A DNA stretch of 26,579 nt from assembly GCA_947252645.1 (NCBI GenBank), contig CAMXWF010000021.1, positions 1 through 26,579 on the forward strand. Reading direction: 5' to 3'. The notes beneath the pieces were generated by a model, which saw only the letters and a list, made by a program, of their open reading frames with translations, ran no database searches and was not told the DNA's origin. Below are positions 18,001 through 23,686 of the stretch, one piece after another (the stretch's first letter is position 1; each line of letters starts with the position of its first letter). Made by a program: the position numbers and the translations under genes. Origin of the DNA: an uncultured Bacteroidia bacterium (GTDB lineage Bacteria > Bacteroidota > Bacteroidia > Bacteroidales > CAJPTX01).

Positions 18001-18732
18001 CTAGAGGACTTGGAACGCAGCGCCAAGGAACTGGCCGAAAATGAGCGACAATCGGCCTGGCGCGAGATGGCTCGACAAATTGCCCACGACATTAAGAATC
18101 CCCTCACCCCCATCAGGCTCTATCTGCAGCGGGTCGTGCGGCTCAAGGATGCAGACGATGCGCAGTGGCCCGAGGCCTTTGACCGGTTCGCCGTGATGAT
18201 GGAGGCCCAGATCAACCAGTTGGCCCAGACGGCCAGCTCATTCTCAGCCTTCTCACGGCTCGCCGAGGGACGCGCAGAACCCACCATGGCCTCAGAGGAA
18301 ATCGGCACAAGCGTAGAGCTCTTCTCTATCAACGACAACATCACCTGGGAGATACATACGTCCAACCTGGGGGAGAGCCGGGTGTGGATGGATCGGAACA
18401 ACCTGCAGCGCATGCTTAACAACATCCTCTCCAATGCCGTGCAGGCTGTGGCCGCCAAGGACAACCCCAGGATTAGGGTCTTGGCCGAGCCCCGCGCCGG
18501 AATGCTCCACATAGAAGTAGAAGATAATGGCCCGGGCATCCCCGCAGAATTCCAGCCAAAGCTCTTCCGGATGTCGTTCACAACCAAGAGCAGCGGGACG
18601 GGGCTAGGACTCACCATCGTCAAGGCAATTATAGATGCCGCCAAGGGCCATATCCGCTTCACGACAGCAGAAGGCGTAGGCACCACCTTCTACATCGACC
18701 TGCCCCTCTACACGGGGCCCGTAACCGACTAG
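15055..18732 (+). CDS. Very large NtrY-like multi-pass sensor histidine kinase
   Basis: 1225 residues. The ATG at 15055 overlaps rlmH by 8 nt. TM1 at about 25-48 is followed by an extracytoplasmic part. A cluster of eight or so membrane spans lies between 216 and 465, then an extracytoplasmic domain (about 466-704), spans at 705-725 and 749-768, another extracytoplasmic sensor region (770-905) and a last span at 914-938. Next come HAMP (about 939-985), the H-box AHDIKNPLTPIRLY with phosphorylatable His1011, the N-box NNILSNAVQAV (about 1121-1131), the G1 box DNGPGIP (about 1157) and the G2 box GTGLGL (about 1182). The HDIKNPLTPI form is typical of the NtrY group. No response regulator is adjacent, so it is an orphan kinase here. 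Its signal is unknown. The linker around residue 563 is encoded by C9 and C7 tracts. Confidence 0.85.
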   Translation: MARYKQIAAQWMRGLEPFGLGRFTPVLLTWWGLLLLGVGSLLFGCWLWSRSNSAANQPQALERHYVRNLKRSHAEVRQVAGKVAVLLAKDKPTLEYPTNYVKLEKQLARHECALIMAQQDSVRFWSTSYSPETLIKLKNAAEYVCLASKWYHVVYEEIAGYQVANMVKVCERYSVRNGYVSSRYAQSFQFLNGHEFPELTNVLGQSTQTLSESGATGNAVLLFSCLALLGMLLLLPRAWGLDAHWPSVALVLTASVLLRWAYMRSGAFTGLLSQLFSPRLVALSFLMPSLGDFLLHTLLLLGMVLVLVRYFRAAVARRGRKATSLLISALVSLAIVQWGGVLVRQLVLNSTLTIPPFAVTAFSAYVLVAYVALACWFASGVIMLGYACSILVERPKVLVLLSIFLVLSTLLMWYISKAFMWEGLLLYLLMFVLCFIPMYLRGAKLLFRGFDLVLALALSLYVSIRIYRDSTYRDGLVQAQLAERVVNLRDGLLELVLPGLEKAIANDTTLAKLAYDEHVGEKRLAAYYEAHFPAGHPLGYKIRLRAIADTSERASGAPRRAPTPPLFPPEQPLGEKIEHCNFYCLPHEYGRVTYRGSIRLGEATPTRSILQLELSAQLGEEPSGYQALLQDNRSGVLPLPKLYSLAVYKEENLAYHIGQYNYPHRLRPQSTGLGGTAHQGDYAHQIYPQAPGLLVVVSRPEPSFPDLLGMLTYSAMLFALVITLAIRCSRVFPLKHLMGRGIVGRLQLYTTGQLLGVLLLSLLTSLYIYREVEVLKNKNALKEKFELAQATLISKWPASVTLSAPNGSRACEEILELIAQRYRIEAHVYNLNGELCATSQPQIFTQGLLCTHMAPQAWFEMHHRKATSYIGQMAIGTMRYLEAYAPLVINGELLGYLSVPYFVRPGEFSVQYTSLMTLLLDFFAVLLAVSLLLTVLLAQEVFKPLVKLRQSVQKVSIRGGNEPVFYDTQDQLGALFAAYNRMLEDLERSAKELAENERQSAWREMARQIAHDIKNPLTPIRLYLQRVVRLKDADDAQWPEAFDRFAVMMEAQINQLAQTASSFSAFSRLAEGRAEPTMASEEIGTSVELFSINDNITWEIHTSNLGESRVWMDRNNLQRMLNNILSNAVQAVAAKDNPRIRVLAEPRAGMLHIEVEDNGPGIPAEFQPKLFRMSFTTKSSGTGLGLTIVKAIIDAAKGHIRFTTAEGVGTTFYIDLPLYTGPVTD
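16742..16761 (+). repeat. C9 and C7 homopolymer tracts inside the sensor kinase gene
   Basis: Nine Cs (16742-16750) and seven Cs (16755-16761) are separated by TATT and encode a Pro-rich linker (PTPPLFPPE) in an extracytoplasmic region. Slippage of one base would shift the frame and remove the kinase core. The tract is in frame in this sequence. Confidence 0.6.
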
Positions 18733-18738
18733 GGAAAT

Positions 18739-20157
18739 ATGGCAACAGCAGAAAGAGTAACCAGCCCCGTCAAGGCCTACCTATCCTATGGGAGCAACAT
18801 CCATCCCCGGCGGTTCTATATGCTAGCCGCAGAAGCCCTACTCGAGCAGGCGGGCTGCGTGGTGCTGCGGAAATCAAGCCTCTACGAAACCGCCCCATGG
18901 GGGTTCCACGCTGACACGCCCTTCTACAATGGCATCCTGGAGATAGAGACGAGGCTGTCGGCCCCTGCGCTCCTAGCCGCATGCCATGGCGTAGAGGAAC
19001 AGCTCGGACGCCAGCGCAGGGGCACGGGCTACGCATCGCGTACCATAGACCTAGACATCCTGCTCTACGGGCAAGACGCAGTGCAAGAGGCAGGGCTCAC
19101 AGTGCCGCATCCGCAGATGTTGGCACGGCGGTTTGTACTCGAGCCTCTTTGCGAACTCATCGGTGAAGCGCGCAATCCCCACACGGGGCTACGTTGGCTC
19201 ACCCACCTCGCGCAGTGCACAGATACGGGGGAGGTACGGCGCTTGATGCCCCGCCAAGCCGGGCGCACAAGACTGTACGCGGACGGAGGATCCAGTAGCA
19301 CCAAATGGGCCGCTGTACAGGACAACAAGATCACCCTACTACGCACCCCACCGCTCAATCCAATCTACGTGACGGCCAACCAAGCCTACGCGCAGTTGCA
19401 AGAACTATCGGCCCACTTGGAGCTAAGCGATGTGGCCTCAGTACACTTCTACGGCGCGGGCTGCGGGCCCCAACAACCTGGAAACGTGGTAGAAGAGAGC
19501 ATCCGACGGGCAATGCCCCAGGCAGAAGTGCACGTGGATTCCGACATGGTGGCGGCCGCTAAGGCTCTCTGGGGCCAAGGCACTGGCATTACGGCCATAG
19601 TGGGCACGGGGTGCAGCGCGGGCTACTACGATGGCCAACAGCTAACCTACCTGACCCCGAGTGTGGGCTTTATCCTGGGCGATGAGGGCAGCGGGGCCTG
19701 GCTAGGGCTACACCTGCTCCACGATTGGCTCTACAGCCTGCTACCCGACGAGGTGGACAACGCCATGCGCACCAGGCTGGAGACCCTGTATGGCCAAAAG
19801 GCCTTGCGCGAAATGCGCGGCATGGAGCCCATCGTGCAGTCAGTGTATAGGCAACGCTTCCCCAACTCCTACTTGGCGGCCTTTGTACCCATCTTGAGCG
19901 AGCACCTGGATAGCCCCTATTGCAAGGCCCTGTTGACTAGTGGTTTCAAGCAGTTTACAGACTATTTTCTAAAGCCCTTGGCGGCCATGGGATGCCGCGA
20001 GGTGGGGTACGCAGGCAGCGTGGCGTGGTACTTCAAGCAGTTCGCGGAAACGGCCTGCCAAGAGGCAGGCATGTCGGTGTGCCGACTGGTGCGCGAGCCG
20101 CTGCTGTGGCTGGTCAAAGAGCTAGACGAGGAGCTCAGCCACGACATGGCGAGCTAG
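18739..20157 (+). CDS. folK: FolK (HPPK) fused to a BadF/BadG-type sugar-kinase-like ATPase domain
   Basis: 472 residues, starting 6 nt after the kinase stop. Residues about 12-165 are a complete 6-hydroxymethyl-7,8-dihydropterin pyrophosphokinase, which transfers pyrophosphate from ATP in folate synthesis. Visible motifs are YGSNIHPRR, SSLYETAPWGF, FYNGILEIET, GRQRRGTGYASRTIDLDILL and VPHPQMLARRFVLEPL. Residues about 178-465 are a second, unrelated ATPase of the BadF/BadG/N-acetylglucosamine-kinase type: phosphate-1 loop ADGGSSSTKWA (181-191), YGAGCG, SDMVAAAKALWG, IVGTGCSAGYYDG, GFILGDEGSGAWLG. The joint is in frame and short (TDTGEVRRLMPRQAGRT). An internal ATG at 19246 (Met170), 11 nt after GGGGGAGG, could also yield the second domain alone. 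The substrate of the second domain is not certain; amino-sugar kinase activity is the family expectation. Confidence 0.88.
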   Translation: MATAERVTSPVKAYLSYGSNIHPRRFYMLAAEALLEQAGCVVLRKSSLYETAPWGFHADTPFYNGILEIETRLSAPALLAACHGVEEQLGRQRRGTGYASRTIDLDILLYGQDAVQEAGLTVPHPQMLARRFVLEPLCELIGEARNPHTGLRWLTHLAQCTDTGEVRRLMPRQAGRTRLYADGGSSSTKWAAVQDNKITLLRTPPLNPIYVTANQAYAQLQELSAHLELSDVASVHFYGAGCGPQQPGNVVEESIRRAMPQAEVHVDSDMVAAAKALWGQGTGITAIVGTGCSAGYYDGQQLTYLTPSVGFILGDEGSGAWLGLHLLHDWLYSLLPDEVDNAMRTRLETLYGQKALREMRGMEPIVQSVYRQRFPNSYLAAFVPILSEHLDSPYCKALLTSGFKQFTDYFLKPLAAMGCREVGYAGSVAWYFKQFAETACQEAGMSVCRLVREPLLWLVKELDEELSHDMAS

Positions 20158-20170
20158 GCGGTTAATTTCG

Positions 20171-20178
20171 TACCTTTG
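20171..20178 (+). promoter_or_regulatory. Bacteroidota -7 box before yifB
   Basis: TACCTTTG matches the consensus exactly, lies 25 nt before the yifB start and just after the folK-fusion stop. The -33 side shows no TTTG. Confidence 0.55.
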
Positions 20179-20203
20179 TCCCAAGAGGTAGGAGGGCTGG
20201 AGC

Positions 20204-21742
20204 GTGCTAGTGAAGATCTACGCCAGTGCTGTGCACGGCATCAAGGCTCTCACCATCACGGTGGAGGTGGCCCTCACGCAGGGCGTCAAGCTCTACATGG
20301 TGGGCCTGCCCGATGTGGCAGTCAAAGAGAGCGAATACCGCATCCGCTCAAGCTTTGAGAACAACGGGTTCTCCTTCCCGGCGCAGTCGGTCGTGATCAA
20401 CATGGCGCCGGCCGACATTCGTAAGGAGGGCTCAGCTTTTGACCTGCCGATTGCCGTGGGGCTGCTGGCCGTCACCAACCAGCTGCCGAGCGCACGCCTA
20501 GCCGATTGCATCATCATGGGGGAGCTATCGCTCGATGGCAAACTTCAGCCGATTCGCGGGGCGTTGCCCATAGCCATACAAGCGCGCGAGGAGGAGTACA
20601 AGACGCTCATCCTCCCCAAGGCCAATGCCCAGGAGGCGGCCGTGGTCAACAACCTGGAAGTCTACGGCGCAGAATCGCTCGAACAAGTGGTACGCTTCCT
20701 TCGAGGCGATGCCACAGCCTTAGAGCAAACCCTATGCAATACGCGCGAGCGGTTTGCAGCCGAGGCCAATGCCTACGATGATGACTTTGCCGATGTCAAG
20801 GGGCAAGAATCGGTGAAGCGCGCCATGGAGGTGGCTGCTGCCGGGGGACACAACATCATCATGGTAGGCCCCCCTGGCTCAGGAAAGACCATGCTGGCCA
20901 AGCGCTTACCGACCATACTTCCCCCACTCACGCTGAGGGAGGCCCTAGAAACCACAAAGATCCACTCCGTTGTAGGCGGCCTACCCGCCGGCACAGGCCT
21001 CCTGAAGGTACGCCCATTCAGGAGTCCACACCACACCATCAGCGATGTGGCCCTGGTGGGCGGAGGCCAATACCCACAGCCCGGCGAGATTTCGCTAGCC
21101 CACCACGGGGTGCTATTCCTCGATGAGTTGCCAGAGTTCAAGCGCACGGTGCTGGAAGTGCTGCGGCAGCCGCTAGAGGAGCGCAAAATCACCATCTCCC
21201 GTGCCAAGCAAAGCGTGGAGTACCCTGCATCGTTCATGCTGGTAGCCTCCATGAACCCCTGCCCATGCGGCTACGCCACCCACCCCACCAAGCAATGCGT
21301 CTGCACCCCCCAGCAGATACGGCACTATCTCAATAAGATCTCAGGCCCCCTGCTCGACCGCATAGACATCCACATCGAGGTGATCCCCGTACCCTTCGAG
21401 AAGCTCGCCAAGGCCCCCGAAGGCGACAGCAGCGCCACGATCAGGGCGCGCGTAGTGAAAGCCAGGCAAATACAGGAAGAGCGCTTCGTCAAGCACGATA
21501 TCCACTGCAATGCCCAGATGAACTCCCAGATGATACGGGAGTACTGCGGACTCAACGCCGAGTGCATAGAGCTACTCAAGAACGCCATGCTGCGCTTCAA
21601 TCTCTCGGCCCGCGCTTACGATAGAATCTTGAAAGTCTCTAGAACAATTGCAGACCTTGAAAGTTCTACCGATATACAAATGCCCCACCTGGCTGAAGCC
21701 ATACAATACCGTGCGCTCGACCGCGAAGGATGGCTCGGGTAG
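20204..21742 (+). CDS. YifB/ComM family Mg-chelatase-like AAA+ ATPase
   Basis: 512 residues from a GTG start at 20204, with GGAGGG 7 nt upstream. The N-terminal YifB domain (about 1-190) shows VKIYASAVHGI, GLPDVAVKESEYRIRSS, INMAPADIRKEGSAFDLPIA and GELSLDGKLQPIRGALP. The AAA+ core has Walker A GPPGSGKTM near 221-229, Walker B LFLDELPEF near 303-311, the SMNPCPCGY segment with its Cys pair, and LLDRIDIHIEV. A C-terminal Mg-chelatase helical domain shows NLSARAYDRILKVSRTIADL. ComM in naturally competent bacteria is a hexameric helicase promoting branch migration during recombination of incoming DNA. Other members are of uncertain role. It is followed by an OmpA-domain gene 53 nt downstream. 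Confidence 0.93.
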   Translation: MLVKIYASAVHGIKALTITVEVALTQGVKLYMVGLPDVAVKESEYRIRSSFENNGFSFPAQSVVINMAPADIRKEGSAFDLPIAVGLLAVTNQLPSARLADCIIMGELSLDGKLQPIRGALPIAIQAREEEYKTLILPKANAQEAAVVNNLEVYGAESLEQVVRFLRGDATALEQTLCNTRERFAAEANAYDDDFADVKGQESVKRAMEVAAAGGHNIIMVGPPGSGKTMLAKRLPTILPPLTLREALETTKIHSVVGGLPAGTGLLKVRPFRSPHHTISDVALVGGGQYPQPGEISLAHHGVLFLDELPEFKRTVLEVLRQPLEERKITISRAKQSVEYPASFMLVASMNPCPCGYATHPTKQCVCTPQQIRHYLNKISGPLLDRIDIHIEVIPVPFEKLAKAPEGDSSATIRARVVKARQIQEERFVKHDIHCNAQMNSQMIREYCGLNAECIELLKNAMLRFNLSARAYDRILKVSRTIADLESSTDIQMPHLAEAIQYRALDREGWLG

Positions 21743-21795
21743 GCCGCGTGGGGAAAACAACATCACAAGGCAGTAATAAACTGGAGGGACGAACA

Positions 21796-22488
21796 ATGTC
21801 AGAAAACATGAAAAAGGAGAAACAAAGCAACGCCAGGCGCTGGACCATCACCCTGGTGATCGTGCTGGCGCTGATAGTGCTTTGCTTGATATTCTGCCCA
21901 AAGCTCTGCTGCACGGGCAAGCTTGAAAGCAAGGCCCCGGCGCCAGTTGCGACGGTGGACACGGTGAAGCCTATAGCACCCCCTGCGCCCGCCACGGAGC
22001 CCGTGGAGGCCCAGGAGCCAGAGTTCACAGTTGCCTCCCTAACGCCCGTGGCAGCCGATGTGCAGCAGCATGGCTACTTGGAAGATGCCTCAGCCTTCAA
22101 TCAGCTGCTAGAGCAGGCACTGGCCCAAGCCAAAGAGGAAAAGGCCAGCAAACTGGCGATCCCGGCAGCAGGAGCTCGGTTCCTGCTCGGGAAGGCCGAT
22201 CTCTCGCAAGCAGGCCACGATGTGTTTGCGGCCTTTGCAAAGGCCTTCATGTCCACCAACCAGCAGGGCACCCTCTTGGTCGAGGGCTATGGCTGCGATT
22301 TGGGTGGCTCCGATGTGAACGATGAAGTCTCACAGGCTCGCTGCCGTGCGGTCAAAGAGGTGCTACTCCAGGCCGGCGTGCCAGAGGGCAAGATTGAGAC
22401 ACACTTCTACGGGAAGACCAAGTACAACCAGCTGCCAGGCGTTCGGGGGCGCGAGGCCAACCGACGGGTCAACGTCAGCGTGAAGTAG
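21796..22488 (+). CDS. OmpA-domain protein with N-terminal membrane anchor
   Basis: 230 residues. The ATG at 21796 is chosen because GGAGGG lies 9 nt before it; the longer frame overlaps yifB. A basic N-terminus precedes one membrane span (about 16-34, ITLVIVLALIVLCLIF). Then comes a Pro/Ala-rich linker (to about 75), a helical segment (about 80-115) and a C-terminal OmpA-like peptidoglycan-binding domain (about 118-230). That domain shows LLVEGYGCDLGGSDVNDEVSQARC, the position of the N..LS..RA motif, and terminal EANRRVNVSV. The anchor is a transmembrane helix without a clear lipobox, so it resembles inner-membrane, MotB-like peptidoglycan tethers more than OmpA barrels. No motor partner is next to it. 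A strong intrinsic terminator follows its stop codon. Confidence 0.82.
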   Translation: MSENMKKEKQSNARRWTITLVIVLALIVLCLIFCPKLCCTGKLESKAPAPVATVDTVKPIAPPAPATEPVEAQEPEFTVASLTPVAADVQQHGYLEDASAFNQLLEQALAQAKEEKASKLAIPAAGARFLLGKADLSQAGHDVFAAFAKAFMSTNQQGTLLVEGYGCDLGGSDVNDEVSQARCRAVKEVLLQAGVPEGKIETHFYGKTKYNQLPGVRGREANRRVNVSVK

Positions 22489-22511
22489 AGGTTGCGCTTA
22501 ACCCATAACTG

Positions 22512-22546
22512 GACGGGTGGGGCGGCATCCCCACCCGTCTTTTATT
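22512..22546 (+). terminator. Intrinsic terminator after the OmpA-domain gene
   Basis: GACGGGTGGGG (22512-22522) pairs perfectly with CCCCACCCGTC (22529-22539) around a 6-nt loop and is followed by TTTTATT. It starts 24 nt past the stop codon. It ends the yifB/OmpA transcript before the next promoter. Confidence 0.93.
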
Positions 22547-22579
22547 ATGCCCTGCGGGGCGACAAGGGATAAATTAGCG

Positions 22580-22587
22580 TACCTTTG
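22580..22587 (+). promoter_or_regulatory. Bacteroidota -7 box before ruvX-def
   Basis: TACCTTTG lies 22 nt upstream of the GTG start of ruvX and just after the 22512-22546 terminator. A TTG codon inside the box opens a longer frame, which cannot be translated if transcription starts downstream of it. Confidence 0.6.
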
Positions 22588-22608
22588 CAGGAAAGAAGGG
22601 CAGAGACA

Positions 22609-23034
22609 GTGGCGAGAATAATGGCGTTGGATGTCGGCCGCAAGCGCACGGGGCTAGCTGTAACGGATGGGGAGCAAATTATCGTTTCAGCGCTCGACAC
22701 CGTGGCCACGGGAAACCTACTGCCCTACCTGCGCAGCTACCTGGCGCACGAAGCAGTAGAGCTATTCGTGGTGGGCGAGCCCAGAACCCTACGCAACGAG
22801 CCCTCCGAGTCCACGCCCTACGTCAAGCAAGTGTGCAACATGCTGGCCAAGCACTTCCCCGATATTCCCGTCAGGTTGCACGATGAGCGCTTTACCTCTA
22901 GCCTGGCGCAGCAGGTCATCCTGCATGCCGGCGTCCCCAAGCTGAAGCGACAGAATAAAGCCCTCACCGACAGGGTGAGTGCCATCATCATATTACAGAG
23001 TTTCCTAGAAGCTCGTCAACTACAAAAGCGATGA
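22609..23034 (+). CDS. ruvX: RuvX/YqgF-family Holliday junction resolvase-like nuclease
   Basis: 141 residues, a normal length, from the GTG at 22609 with AGAAGGG 8 nt upstream. This start gives the family N-terminus ARIMALDVGRKRTGLAVTD, with the conserved acidic residue Asp8; an ATG at 22621 would cut into it. RNase H-fold motifs visible are the first strand, VVGEPRTLRNEPSES, the LHDERFTSSLAQQ segment, and the C-terminal DRVSAIIILQSFLE helix holding another conserved acidic position. YqgF proteins act in 16S rRNA 5'-end maturation in Escherichia coli and have been proposed as resolvases. The stop overlaps the def start as ATGA, showing translational coupling. Confidence 0.92.
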   Translation: MARIMALDVGRKRTGLAVTDGEQIIVSALDTVATGNLLPYLRSYLAHEAVELFVVGEPRTLRNEPSESTPYVKQVCNMLAKHFPDIPVRLHDERFTSSLAQQVILHAGVPKLKRQNKALTDRVSAIIILQSFLEARQLQKR

Positions 23035-23588
23035 TTCTACCCATCTATATATACGGCACCCCCGTCCTCAGGCAGCCCACGGAGGAGATCACGGCCAACT
23101 ACCCCGACCTGCAGGCGTTGATAGACAACATGCTGGACACCATGGCGCACGCCAACGGCGTGGGGCTAGCGGCCCCGCAGATCGGTCGCTCCATCCGTCT
23201 ATTCGTTCTCGACGTCTCCCCCTACGCAGAGGATTACCCCGAGCTGAAGGACTTTGTGCGGGTCTTCATCAACCCCACCATCACCGAGCGCGGGGGCGAA
23301 GAGGTACCCTTTGAGGAGGGATGCTTGAGCCTTCCAGGGCTTAGCGAGGTCGTGCGCCGCCCCTCGGAAATCACCATATCGTACACCGACCGCAATTGGC
23401 AACCTGTAACTGAGCACCTCACGGGCATCCCCGCCCGCGTAGCACAGCACGAATACGACCACCTAGAAGACGTTCTCTTCGTTGATCGCCTCTCTCCTAT
23501 TCGCAAACGCATGCTCCAATCCAGGCTAAAAAACATGGCTAGGGGACGCGTAAAGCCACAGTATAGCTACAGGGCCTCAGGCAAGTAA
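23031..23588 (+). CDS. def: Peptide deformylase
   Basis: 185 residues, removing the N-formyl group from nascent proteins with a bound Fe2+ or Zn2+. All three family motifs are intact: GVGLAAPQIG (residues 43-52), EGCLS (96-100, metal ligand Cys98) and QHEYDH (139-144, ligands His140 and His144, catalytic Glu141). The ATG start overlaps the ruvX stop by 4 nt. Sequence after the last motif (LEDVLFVDRLSPIRKR) and length fit the standard bacterial type. This ruvX-def pairing is, as I recall, common in Bacteroidota. Confidence 0.96.
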   Translation: MILPIYIYGTPVLRQPTEEITANYPDLQALIDNMLDTMAHANGVGLAAPQIGRSIRLFVLDVSPYAEDYPELKDFVRVFINPTITERGGEEVPFEEGCLSLPGLSEVVRRPSEITISYTDRNWQPVTEHLTGIPARVAQHEYDHLEDVLFVDRLSPIRKRMLQSRLKNMARGRVKPQYSYRASGK

Positions 23589-23686
23589 AACGATTCTCAA
23601 TGCCTTCCCTTGGATCCTAGAGCGTGGCAGGAGACGCAGCGAGCAACCTCGAACCACGGCAGCACCAAGGGCGAGCTAGGGTGTTT

